From Bacteroidales bacterium (lineage in GTDB: Bacteria; Bacteroidota; Bacteroidia; Bacteroidales; JAFGUD01), in assembly GCA_016936595.1 (NCBI GenBank), contig JAFGXO010000016.1, forward strand, positions 1 to 51,211: 51,211 nucleotides of DNA, read 5' to 3'. This document shows, in pieces, positions 43,904 to 51,211 of this stretch. The notes under the pieces were generated by a model that saw only the letters and a program-made list of their open reading frames with translations, had not been told where the DNA came from and searched no databases. Within the stretch, counting starts at the first letter, position 1. The number at the start of each line of letters is the position of its first letter. Made by a program: the position numbers and the translations under genes.

Positions 43904-44781
43904 TAAGACAATAAATTTACTATTTTTTCTAAAAGTTCAGAATTATTAAAATCAATTATAAGTTTTCCGCTGCCATCACCCGATAATTTAATATCAACTT
44001 TTGTGCTGAATTTTTCTTCAATATCTGTTTTGTAAATAGATATTTCTTCAGGTATTTCAATTTCTTTTTTTGTTGAACGTAACGGCGGATTAATAATTGC
44101 ATCAACAGCCTCTTTAGTTTTTTTAACCGATAATCCGGCGGCTAAAATTTTGTAAAAAACTTTAAGTTGGTTATGTCTGTCTGGTAATGAACTTAATACC
44201 TTTGCATGCCCCATTGTAATTTTTGTTGAACGCAATCCGGCTTGTACTTCGGGTGGAAGTTTTAATAACCTTAAATAATTGGCTATTGATGAACGACCTT
44301 TTCCGGTTCTTTCGCTCAAGTTTTCTTGTGTTAAACTGCATTCGTCCATTAAACGTTGATATGAGATTGCAATTTCAATAGGATTAAGATTTTCTCTTTG
44401 TATATTTTCAACTAATGCAAATTCAAGCATTTCTTGATCGTTTGCATCTCTAACAAAGGCAGGTATTTTTTCTAACCCTGCTAATTTTGATGCACGTAAT
44501 CTTCTTTCGCCTGATATTAATTGAAATTTATCTTTATTAAGTAATCTTACTGTTATTGGTTGAATTATTCCTAATTGTCGTATAGATTCGGCTAACTCAA
44601 GTAAGGCTTGTTCGTCAAATTGAGATCTGGGCTGAAAAGGATTTGTGTCAATTTTATTAACATCTATTTCTGCAATATTACCGGTTTTTATTGCTTCTTC
44701 TATTGTTTTTGCCGGCGTATAACTTGATTCCGGAATTAATGCTCCTAGTCCTTTGCCTAATCTGTTTTCGTTTTTTGCCAT
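43903..44781 (-). CDS. parB: Chromosome partitioning protein ParB
   Basis: ParB/Spo0J-type CTPase that binds parS and loads onto DNA for chromosome segregation, 292 residues. The N-terminal CTP-binding domain shows KIDTNPFQPRSQFDEQAL, ELAESIRQLGIIQPITVR and LISGERRLRASKLAG (GERR box); ENIQRENLNPIE leads into the helix-turn-helix (LTQENLSERTGKGRSSIANYLRLLKLP). The C-terminal dimer domain is short. It lies downstream of parA after a 91-bp gap. No full parS palindrome was seen in the window. Confidence 0.96.
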   Translation of the reverse strand: MAKNENRLGKGLGALIPESSYTPAKTIEEAIKTGNIAEIDVNKIDTNPFQPRSQFDEQALLELAESIRQLGIIQPITVRLLNKDKFQLISGERRLRASKLAGLEKIPAFVRDANDQEMLEFALVENIQRENLNPIEIAISYQRLMDECSLTQENLSERTGKGRSSIANYLRLLKLPPEVQAGLRSTKITMGHAKVLSSLPDRHNQLKVFYKILAAGLSVKKTKEAVDAIINPPLRSTKKEIEIPEEISIYKTDIEEKFSTKVDIKLSGDGSGKLIIDFNNSELLEKIVNLLS

Positions 44782-44872
44782 AATTGTTTTTTTTCTGGTT
44801 AATCGTTAAAAGTTCATTAAACCAAGTGTAGTTGTAAAAACTTTTATTTTGAAGTTATTAATCAAAAGCAAT

Positions 44873-45670
44873 TTACTTTTCTTCTTCCTCTTCATCGGTT
44901 GCAGCAGGTTCGTTATTTGCTATTAGTTCTCGTCCTAAATTTAAATAATTTATTGCTCCGGTAGATTTTGCATCATAAGTAATAACGGGTAAGCCATGGC
45001 TTGGAGCTTCTGTTAATCGGATGTTTCTTTGAATAATTGTTTCAAAAACTAACGATTGAAAATGTCTTTGTACTTCTTCAACAACAAGATTCGATAGTTT
45101 TAAACGAGCATCGTACATTGTAAGTAAAAATCCTTCTATTTGAAGTTCAGGGTTTAATCCGTTTTGTATCATTTTAACGGTGTTTAACAGCTTGCCAAGT
45201 CCTTCTAATGCAAAATATTCACACTGAACCGGTATGATAACTGAATCGGCTGCTGTTAAGGCGTTTAAGGTTAATAATCCAAGTGATGGCGAGCAATCAA
45301 TTAAAATATAATCGTAATTATCTGAAATTTCTTTAATTGCTGTTTTGAAAATTCGTTCTCGGTTATCAAAGTTAAGCATTTCAATTTCTGCTCCAACTAA
45401 ATCTATGTGAGAAGGTAATATGTCGAGTCCCGGAACGTCTGTTTTTTTAACGGCATCTTTTATATTGATTTCATTTACAACGCATTCGTATATGCTATTT
45501 TCAATTTCACGTGGGTCAAATCCCAAGCCGGAAGTTGCATTTGCTTGTGGATCAGCATCTATAATTAGTGTGCGTTTTTCAAGAACAGCTAAACTGGCTC
45601 CTAAATTTATTGAGGTCGTTGTTTTGCCTACTCCGCCTTTTTGATTTGCAATTGCAATAGTTTTTGACAT
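44873..45670 (-). CDS. parA: Chromosome partitioning ATPase ParA (Soj)
   Basis: Deviant Walker-type ATPase that forms DNA-bound gradients driving ParB-parS movement, 265 residues. The deviant Walker A is IANQKGGVGKTTTSINL at residues about 7-23; Walker B-like LIIDADPQANAT and DYILIDCSPSLGLLTLNAL follow. The short N-terminus before the Walker motif marks the chromosomal Soj type rather than the long plasmid ParA type. The tail is acidic (AATDEEEEEK). A TAATTTTG box lies 24-31 bp upstream of the start. Confidence 0.97.
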   Translation of the reverse strand: MSKTIAIANQKGGVGKTTTSINLGASLAVLEKRTLIIDADPQANATSGLGFDPREIENSIYECVVNEINIKDAVKKTDVPGLDILPSHIDLVGAEIEMLNFDNRERIFKTAIKEISDNYDYILIDCSPSLGLLTLNALTAADSVIIPVQCEYFALEGLGKLLNTVKMIQNGLNPELQIEGFLLTMYDARLKLSNLVVEEVQRHFQSLVFETIIQRNIRLTEAPSHGLPVITYDAKSTGAINYLNLGRELIANNEPAATDEEEEEK

Positions 45671-45693
45671 CTTAAATGCTTTTAGAATTTTTG

Positions 45694-45701
45694 CAAAATT
45701 A
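45694..45701 (-). promoter_or_regulatory. Candidate -7 box for parA
   Basis: CAAAATTA on the plus strand reads TAATTTTG on the minus strand, matching TAnnTTTG, 24 bp upstream of the parA ATG. No well-spaced TTG -33 box was found, so this is weak. Confidence 0.35.
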
Positions 45702-45919
45702 CAAAAAAAACAAAAACTATTTAAAAATAATTTCTTTTTTAATTAACATTCTTTTCACAGTCATTGTGAATAGTATGTTTATAAGGTTTTGATAATTTAT
45801 ATAACTGTCATTAAATTAGATACTTATATGTACTTTGTGTTTTGTTGTAATTGTTGATAAATATATTTATTTTGATTGTAATTTATTGTGTTTTAGTATA
45901 TTATATAGCTTGATAAAAA

Positions 45920-45950
45920 AAACACATTAAGACTAAGCAATAATGTGTTT
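45920..45950 (-). terminator. Terminator of the minus-strand two-gene unit 46861-46018
   Basis: A 10-bp perfect stem AAACACATTA/TAATGTGTTT with an 11-nt loop, followed on the minus strand by seven T. It is also flanked by GTTTTTT on the plus strand and may work in both directions. Confidence 0.8.
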
Positions 45951-46017
45951 GTTTTTTAGATTTTTAAAACTTTTTTGTCAAAATTTTAAATAATTATAAA
46001 TTTAATTTTAGTGTAAA

Positions 46018-46356
46018 TTATTCTTTACTTTTTTTATCTGTTTTTAATTTTCGGGCAATTGATGCCGATTTTATCACAATAAGTCCAAATGCCGAAAAGA
46101 AAAATAATATTATTAGCCCGTACAATATTTTATTTGAGGATATTATTAGTCCAAATATTCCTAATATAACTATTACAACCCCAAAAAAAGATGTTGGTTT
46201 AAACATTGAAAAAACAAATATAAACATTAACACAAATAATGCAACCCCTGTAACAAAATTCTCAACGTCAGCATTTGCAATTTTAAACAGAGTTACTGCT
46301 CCAATAATAAAAAAAATATTAACTAATGAACCTAAAATTAGTCTTGCGGTTTTCAT
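46018..46356 (-). CDS. Small membrane protein, unknown function
   Basis: A 112-residue protein with four predicted membrane helices (about residues 8-26, 34-52, 56-72 and 78-96) and a basic tail (RKLKTDKKSKE), which predicts a cytoplasmic C-terminus. No family was recognised. It follows a lipoprotein gene by 4 bp and should be co-transcribed with it. Confidence 0.6.
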   Translation of the reverse strand: MKTARLILGSLVNIFFIIGAVTLFKIANADVENFVTGVALFVLMFIFVFSMFKPTSFFGVVIVILGIFGLIISSNKILYGLIILFFFSAFGLIVIKSASIARKLKTDKKSKE

Positions 46357-46360
46357 TTTT

Positions 46361-46861
46361 TTATTTTTTTAGATTAAATGAACGTATTATTTCGTCGTTA
46401 TAATACTCATTAAAACTTTTGCTTGTTTTATCTGAAGTAACTCTTATTATATAGTAGTAATATTCGTTTGGCACAACAGCAAAGCTCCAAAAATATTTTA
46501 GGTCGTCGTAGTTATTTACTCCATTTATTACAACTGCGTTGTAGCCACTTATTTGAGTGTTTCTTGTTACAAGGTTTTTTGTGTCTTTCCCTGCTAAAAA
46601 AAAGTTTAATTCTTTTGAAACACATTCATTTATTGATAAAAAGGCGTTTTTATTTCGCCGTATTACCCATACTGAAAATTCCTCACTGTTGTTGTCTAAT
46701 TGTACGTTTGTTGTATCTTTTTTTATCGTTTGCGATTCAACATTTGCCTCAGGAAATTTGAAGTAATATTCATCTGTTTCAATTATTTTGTACTTTTTGC
46801 AACCAAGTGCTAAAATTGAAATCAGAAAAAATAAGGCAATTACTACTTTATTTAATTTCAT
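46361..46861 (-). CDS. Lipoprotein of unknown function
   Basis: A 166-residue lipoprotein with lipobox ILALGC (mature CKKYKIIETDEYY). The mature part is a single small alpha/beta domain (SEEFSVWVIRRN, ECVSKELNFFLAG, YFWSFAVVPNEYYYYIIRVTS) that reminds me of PsbP/Mog1-like folds, without clear assignment. It is transcribed divergently from the YbaB gene, with 36 bp between starts, and co-transcribed with the membrane protein downstream. Confidence 0.6.
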   Translation of the reverse strand: MKLNKVVIALFFLISILALGCKKYKIIETDEYYFKFPEANVESQTIKKDTTNVQLDNNSEEFSVWVIRRNKNAFLSINECVSKELNFFLAGKDTKNLVTRNTQISGYNAVVINGVNNYDDLKYFWSFAVVPNEYYYYIIRVTSDKTSKSFNEYYNDEIIRSFNLKK

Positions 46862-46866
46862 TTTTC

Positions 46867-46874
46867 TAATTTTG
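46867..46874 (+). promoter_or_regulatory. Candidate -7 box for the YbaB-like gene
   Basis: TAATTTTG matches TAnnTTTG and ends on the G of the GTG that the ORF track uses as start (46874), so that GTG cannot be in the mRNA. Transcription would start near 46881 and translation at the ATG at 46898. No good TTG was found at -33. Confidence 0.45.
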
Positions 46875-46897
46875 TGGAAATTTTAAAATCGTATTCC

Positions 46898-47272
46898 ATG
46901 TTCGACAATTTAATGCAAAATTTATTCCTTAATACTCAAAATAAGATTGAAGAAGAAAAAAAAGTGCTTGAGGAAAAAATAATAGAATATTCATCTGCCG
47001 ATGATTATATTAAGATAAAACTTAATGCAAATATTAAAGTTTTAGATATAAGTATTTCTCCTAACATTATTAGTGAAGATAAAGAAATGCTTGAAGATTT
47101 TCTTGTTGTAAATTTTAATAAAGCTATTGAGTTGGCTAATAAAGCAAGAGAGGAACAACTTGAAAGTATAAAAACCGAAATGATGCCTGATATTAATGAT
47201 ATTTTAGGGTCTTTTTCTGATGATTTTGATGATGACAATTTTGATGATAACGACGATGAAATTATTCAATAA
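46898..47272 (+). CDS. YbaB/EbfC-family nucleoid-associated protein with acidic tail
   Basis: A small nucleoid-associated DNA-binding protein, 124 residues. The start was moved to the ATG at 46898. Order: an N-terminal helix region (LFLNTQNKIEEEKKVLEEKIIEYSSADDY), the central YbaB strand pattern IKIKLNANIKVLDISISPNII, then a long helix (FNKAIELANKAREEQLESIKTEMMPDIND). The extra C-terminal tail DDFDDDNFDDNDDE is very acidic, which is unusual for a DNA-binding protein. The recR or dnaX genes often beside ybaB are not here. Confidence 0.78.
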   Translation: MFDNLMQNLFLNTQNKIEEEKKVLEEKIIEYSSADDYIKIKLNANIKVLDISISPNIISEDKEMLEDFLVVNFNKAIELANKAREEQLESIKTEMMPDINDILGSFSDDFDDDNFDDNDDEIIQ

Positions 47273-47296
47273 ATTAAAGAAAATAATATAAAAATT

Positions 47297-47758
47297 ATGA
47301 AAAGAGTAATATATTTTATTGTTGTGTTGGTTTTTATTGTTAGTTGCTCCGATGAGTATCAACCCGGAAACTATTACCCCGATGTTGATGGGGGAATAGA
47401 GGAGGTTTTCCCTGATTCTATTGCCGGCTTAAAGTCCAATACAAAATTTGATTTTATGAATGATTCCTGTAAGTCAATTTCTGCTACTTATGGCGATAAA
47501 AGTGATATATATATACAAATCTTGCTTGTAGATTTTGATTATTCTTCGCCCAAAGAATGTATTAGTAACTATATTATGCCTCAATTTAAAGAATTTGCAA
47601 AAATTAAAAAGAATTACAACGAATTTCAAGTTACTGCTTCAAACGATGATTTTAATGCCTTTACATGGTATGAAGATGAGTTCGTTTTTTTCTTAAAATG
47701 TCATAACAAATATCTTGACGCAATAGTTCGCGAAACTTCTTATCTAAAATACAAATGA
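47297..47758 (+). CDS. Lipoprotein of unknown function, probably surface-exposed
   Basis: A 153-residue lipoprotein with lipobox FIVSC and mature N-terminus CSDEYQPGNYYPD; acidic residues at +3 and +4 fit the lipoprotein export signal for surface display in Bacteroidota. The body is a single alpha/beta domain (IYIQILLVDFDYSSPKECISNYIMPQF) similar in size to the lipoprotein at 46361-46861, with no family recognised. Its stop codon overlaps the anmK start by 4 nt (ATGA), so it is translationally coupled to the MurNAc-recycling kinase. Confidence 0.65.
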   Translation: MKRVIYFIVVLVFIVSCSDEYQPGNYYPDVDGGIEEVFPDSIAGLKSNTKFDFMNDSCKSISATYGDKSDIYIQILLVDFDYSSPKECISNYIMPQFKEFAKIKKNYNEFQVTASNDDFNAFTWYEDEFVFFLKCHNKYLDAIVRETSYLKYK

Positions 47759-48813
47759 TATATAATGTACTTGGCTTAATGTCCGGAACTTCGCTTGATG
47801 GACTGGACTTGGCTTTGTGTAAGTTTGATTCTAAAGACTTTAAGAATTTTTCTGTGATTAAAACTATCACAGCAGAATTTCCTGAGGATTTAAGTAGTCA
47901 GGTTAAAAATGCTTTGATGTTATCGGCTATTGAATTTGTTGAACTTCATAAAAATTTTGGTGAATTTATTGCTGCTCAAATTAATAAATTTTTATCAACT
48001 TATAAAATTGATTTTGTTGCATCACACGGACATACTGTAGTTCATTTTCCTTTTAAAAATGTTAATTTTCAGATTGGTGATGGAGCCACTATCTCTTCAT
48101 TAACAGGGCTTCCGGTTGTTTGCGATTTTAGGAGTAATGATATTGCTCTAGGTGGGCAGGGAGCTCCTTTAGTGCCTGCCGGTGAAAAATATCTTTTTTC
48201 TGATTATGATACTTTTTTAAATATTGGCGGATTTTCTAATGTTAGTTTTTGGAGAGAAAAAATATTAGCTTACGATATAACACCAACAAATTATGCCCTA
48301 AATTATTTTGCTAATTTGCTTAACCAAAAATTTGATAAAAATGGCAATTTTGGCAGAAAAGGAGATATAAACTTTGAATTACTATCTAAATTGAGTCAAC
48401 TAACGTATTATAAAAAAACTCCACCAAAATCTCTTGCCGACCATTGGTTTTTTAGTGATTTTTTACCCGAAGTTGAAAAATTTAAAATTCCAATTCATGA
48501 TAAAATGAGAACAATTTACGAACTTTCAGCTGTTAAAATTGGCGAAAATTTAGATCAATTTAACACCAAAAAAGTTCTTGTAACCGGTGGAGGGGCTCAC
48601 AATTTATTTTTAATCGAATTATTGAAAAAAAATACTCGTGCAAAAATAATTATTCCAAGCAAACAAATTGTTGATTATAAAGAAGCAATAATTTTTGCTT
48701 TTCTTGGATTGTTGCGTTGGCTTAAAATCCCAAATTGTTTGTCATCGGTTACAGGTGCTAAATTTGATAATATTGGAGGTGCAATTTATCAAACTAAACA
48801 GCTCTTTAAATAA
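47755..48813 (+). CDS. anmK: Anhydro-N-acetylmuramic acid kinase
   Basis: Cytoplasmic kinase of cell-wall recycling that hydrates and phosphorylates 1,6-anhydro-MurNAc to MurNAc-6-P. The 352-residue protein begins with the family signature LGLMSGTSLDGLDLALCKF, keeps ASHGHTVVHF, FQIGDGATISSLTGLPVVCDFRSNDIALGGQGAPLVP, LNIGGFSNVS and VTGGGAHNLFL. The length is close to the 370 residues of E. coli AnmK. It is coupled to the upstream lipoprotein and overlaps the convergent WbqC gene by 25 nt. No murQ is in the window. Confidence 0.95.
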   Translation: MIYNVLGLMSGTSLDGLDLALCKFDSKDFKNFSVIKTITAEFPEDLSSQVKNALMLSAIEFVELHKNFGEFIAAQINKFLSTYKIDFVASHGHTVVHFPFKNVNFQIGDGATISSLTGLPVVCDFRSNDIALGGQGAPLVPAGEKYLFSDYDTFLNIGGFSNVSFWREKILAYDITPTNYALNYFANLLNQKFDKNGNFGRKGDINFELLSKLSQLTYYKKTPPKSLADHWFFSDFLPEVEKFKIPIHDKMRTIYELSAVKIGENLDQFNTKKVLVTGGGAHNLFLIELLKKNTRAKIIIPSKQIVDYKEAIIFAFLGLLRWLKIPNCLSSVTGAKFDNIGGAIYQTKQLFK

Positions 48814-49427
48814 GCTCTGCTTTCTTGCCCAAGGTTAAACAATAAATCTAAAATACTTAAATTTGGTTCAAATTTATATCGGTCGGCGAAAACCTGCATG
48901 TATTGTTGTGTTTTAAAGTTTTTATCCTCAAGTTTTTCTTTTGGTGAAAGAGAAAATCTGTAGTCGTTGGTGTTATTTTTATCAATTTCTAAAAATTCTT
49001 CACTTATGTTTATGTTTGCTTCAATCGCAAGTAAACTAAGCGATGTTTCTAAAATATAATAGTTTAAATCAATTAGATATGAATATTTTTTTTTAAAAAA
49101 AGGATAATAATCTTCAATAAAAAATTCATAAAAAGGAGAAGAGGCGTACGCACTTTTTATGGATTGTAAATGTTGATTCTGCCAATTTTCGGCATAATTT
49201 ATTTTAATGTCTTTGGTTTTTATTTTTCCGGTTCTGCCTTTAGTAACCGGCACAACTAAACTTAATTTTCCATTGGCTCCCAAAATATAGCAACGATTGC
49301 GAAAAGTTTGTTTTGGAAATGTTTCATTATTATCAATAATAATTGAATTATATTTTAATATTTTTGTAAGATACTGTATGTTAGGGAAATAAGCTGTAGA
49401 AAGTAAGCTCTGATTAGTAGTTTGCAT
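48789..49427 (-). CDS. WbqC-family protein
   Basis: A 212-residue WbqC-like protein, a family found in O-antigen and glycolipid clusters and, in Bacteroidota, as a conserved core gene of unknown chemistry. Family features are STAYFPNIQYLTKIL near the N-terminus, RNRCYILGANGKLSLVVPVTKGR, INYAENWQNQHLQSIKSAYASSPFYEFF and the C-terminal FEPNLSILDLLFNLGQES. It starts 9 bp after the transporter gene and probably belongs to its operon. Its last 25 nt overlap convergent anmK. Confidence 0.88.
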   Translation of the reverse strand: MQTTNQSLLSTAYFPNIQYLTKILKYNSIIIDNNETFPKQTFRNRCYILGANGKLSLVVPVTKGRTGKIKTKDIKINYAENWQNQHLQSIKSAYASSPFYEFFIEDYYPFFKKKYSYLIDLNYYILETSLSLLAIEANINISEEFLEIDKNNTNDYRFSLSPKEKLEDKNFKTQQYMQVFADRYKFEPNLSILDLLFNLGQESRAYLKSCLV

Positions 49428-49436
49428 ATCTTTTTT

Positions 49437-51023
49437 TTAAAGTAAAACTAATAATTGCGAAAAAATTATTACCAACACTAAGGCAAAAGGATAAACTGTT
49501 GCATAAGCTACCGGAGCAGCGTTAGTGTCTGATTTTGATTGAACTACACCTAATCCCGGAGTGCTTGTCATAAGTCCGGTAATTAAACCAAGAAGTGTTA
49601 AAAAATTAAATTTGAATATATATCGTCCAATTAAAATACCTAAACATATAGGACTAAAAGTAATTAAAATGCTAATTAACAGTAAATAAACACCTAAATC
49701 TTGTATTGTTTGAACTAAATTTACTCCGGCTTGGGTTCCAATAACGGCTAAAAATAATGCTAAGCCTAATTGCCTTAATAATTGATTTGCCGACGATGAA
49801 AGTGTCCATAATATAGGACCTGTTTTGCCAATTCTGCTTAATAATAAACCGGCAATTAGAACTCCTCCGGTATTTCCGAGCGAAAAATCAAATAAATTAC
49901 CAATAGGTATTTTAATTTTTCCAATAAAAACTCCTAATAAAACTCCAAGAAAAATAGGAATAAAATCGGTGTCGGAAAGTAATTTTTTGTTGTTTCCTAT
50001 AATTTCGGCTGCTTTATCTACGCCATTTTTTGAGCCGGCAATAAGTAATTTATCGCCAAATTTAAAATATGTTTCCGGTGTTGGAGTTATGTCAATTCCC
50101 GAACGTCTTATTTTAACTACACTACAATTGTATGCCGAAATATTAATGTTTTTATAGGTTTTATTTATTATTTTTTTGTTTGTTACAATTATCCATCTTA
50201 TATCGTATTTATCGGTTAACGGAATTTGCTTTTCTACTGGTGTTCCAAACACTAATTCTGCTTTTTTTAGTGCATCTTCGGTTCCTACAAGTCTAATAAG
50301 ATCGCTTGTAAATATTTGAGAATCACTGGTTGGTGTGTAAGCTTTATTGTTATGTAAAATTCTGGAGGCTGTTGTGTTTGTTATTTCTCTAAGATTAATT
50401 TCATGAAGATATTTTTCGTTTAAATTTGGATTAGTTATCTCAAAAGTTTTACCCGAAATTTCCGGAAAATCTTTTCTTAATGATGCTAAATACTCGCTCT
50501 CTTCTTTTTTGAAGTCGATTTTAAGAATTTTAGGTAAAAAGTTTACCCCTAAAATAACTCCAATAATACCAATAGGATATGCTAAACCGTATGCAATAGA
50601 TACAAGCGGCGATTTAGAGGCTTCGGTAGCAGCAGCTAAACCCGGCGAACTTGTTAATGCTCCTGCAAAAGCACCTACATTTAGTTCTTTTCCGATGCCG
50701 GTTATTTTGCCAACAAAAAAGGCTAAAATTGCAGTTATTGATAATACGATAAATGATAATAATAAAAATTTTTGACCGTTTTTTCTGAATGCGTCAAAAA
50801 AACTTGGTCCTGTTTGCATTCCTACAGTAAAAACAAATATAACTAAACCAAAGTTTAGAAATATTTTGGGTATTTCAAACTGAAAATGTCCTAAAATTAA
50901 TCCTGCAAACAAAATGCCTGATAATTCAAGCGAAATACCCTTAATTTTTATTTTCCCGATTATTAAACCTAAGCTAACAACTAAAAATAATGCACCAATG
51001 CCTGTTTTTAAATATTCTATCAT
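49437..51023 (-). CDS. Putative transporter, AspT/YbjL-YidE (AAE) family with two RCK_C domains
   Basis: An inner-membrane transporter of the aspartate:alanine exchanger family, 528 residues. Two membrane halves (about 1-165 and 355-528) are repeats, each with a short conserved motif: ALTSSPGLAAATEA in the first and GLMTSTPGLGVVQSKSD in the second. The cytoplasmic middle carries two TrkA-C/RCK_C domains (about 200-345; SDLIRLVGTEDALKKAE and FGDKLLIAGSKNGVDKAAE). The substrate of Bacteroidota members is unknown. The window ends 188 bp beyond its start, with no further gene visible. Confidence 0.92.
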   Translation of the reverse strand: MIEYLKTGIGALFLVVSLGLIIGKIKIKGISLELSGILFAGLILGHFQFEIPKIFLNFGLVIFVFTVGMQTGPSFFDAFRKNGQKFLLLSFIVLSITAILAFFVGKITGIGKELNVGAFAGALTSSPGLAAATEASKSPLVSIAYGLAYPIGIIGVILGVNFLPKILKIDFKKEESEYLASLRKDFPEISGKTFEITNPNLNEKYLHEINLREITNTTASRILHNNKAYTPTSDSQIFTSDLIRLVGTEDALKKAELVFGTPVEKQIPLTDKYDIRWIIVTNKKIINKTYKNINISAYNCSVVKIRRSGIDITPTPETYFKFGDKLLIAGSKNGVDKAAEIIGNNKKLLSDTDFIPIFLGVLLGVFIGKIKIPIGNLFDFSLGNTGGVLIAGLLLSRIGKTGPILWTLSSSANQLLRQLGLALFLAVIGTQAGVNLVQTIQDLGVYLLLISILITFSPICLGILIGRYIFKFNFLTLLGLITGLMTSTPGLGVVQSKSDTNAAPVAYATVYPFALVLVIIFSQLLVLL

Positions 51024-51211
51024 TTAGTTTTTGTTTTAATTTCATCAAAAAAAATAAATATATTTTATTTAAATGCTTGATTTAATGTGTTTTATGGTTT
51101 AAAAATAATTAAAATATTTGTGTTTATTTGGCAAAGCCTTTTTTACAATTATATGCAAATTAAAACAATTTGATTTTTTTAAAAAAGTAAATATAAATTA
51201 AAATAATAAAA
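51024..51211. other. Upstream region of the AAE transporter, window edge
   Basis: 188 bp of AT-rich sequence with no gene, clear promoter box or hairpin that I could support. Any upstream gene lies outside the window. Confidence 0.4.

Larger units (their letters stand above)
45671..46017. other. Gene-free region between parA and a minus-strand operon
   Basis: About 350 bp with no gene. It holds a hairpin at 45920-45950, AAACACATTA/TAATGTGTTT with an 11-nt loop, flanked by runs of A on the left and T on the right; on the minus strand it is followed by TTTTTTT, so it is probably the terminator of the operon that ends at 46018. A -7-like box for parA is at 45694-45701 (minus). The rest is AT-rich with no visible structure. 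Confidence 0.6.

Noticed and set aside
45503-45522. TTTCACGTG inside parA, resembling half of the parS palindrome TGTTTCACGTGAAACA
   Set aside because: Only about 11 of 16 positions match and the codons encode the conserved DPREIE segment of ParA, so chance is sufficient.

Overview
The window is an ordinary chromosomal segment from a low-GC (strongly AT-rich) member of the Bacteroidota, most likely class Bacteroidia (Bacteroidales-like). The evidence is two SusC/SusD pairs, a type IX secretion C-terminal sorting domain, gliding-type lipoprotein GldB, a bifunctional DAHP synthase/chorismate mutase, the parA-parB-DUF5683-lytic transglycosylase order, and promoter boxes of the Bacteroidota type (TTG, then TAnnTTTG). 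No rRNA, tRNA, CRISPR array, IS element or prophage gene was seen.

Layout. 1-5.4 kb holds housekeeping genes: rpsA, a STAS protein, rnz, DAHP synthase/chorismate mutase and an exported EEP-family phosphoesterase. 5.6-10 kb is a transport cluster: an SLC13-type permease with RCK_C domains, two unrecognised exported proteins, and a TrkH potassium channel gene that looks broken twice (an in-frame loss and a frame change). A LuxE-like acyl-protein synthetase follows. 11-24.7 kb is the nutrient-uptake region: one SusC/SusD pair, a roughly 0.55 kb gene-free gap bounded by two terminators, then a second SusC/SusD pair with two surface-lipoprotein-like partners and, behind a terminator, a T9SS-sorted beta-propeller protein. 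No glycoside hydrolase is present, and the second set resembles a peptide importer more than a glycan locus.

24.7-31 kb carries an M16-like protein lacking the zinc motif, a ThrRS-like/uridine-kinase fusion, an ABC ATPase without a permease and, on the minus strand, obgE with an amidohydrolase. 31-39.7 kb contains three SiaC-type phosphoprotein genes and one protein with two tandem SiaB-type kinase domains, mixed with kbl, tatD, a eukaryotic-type citrate synthase, a TonB-dependent receptor and a YjbQ protein. 39.7-45.7 kb, minus strand, has gldB-queG and parA-parB-DUF5683-mltD. 46-51 kb has two small envelope proteins, a YbaB-like protein with an acidic tail, a lipoprotein coupled to anmK, wbqC and an AspT/YbjL-type transporter.

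The most interesting material is the spread-out SiaB/SiaC signalling set, the decayed trkH, the ThrRS-like nucleoside kinase fusion, and the repeat-bearing gap between the two Sus operons. All family assignments come from reading motifs and from memory of the families; no search was run. I found no clearly new multi-gene system.
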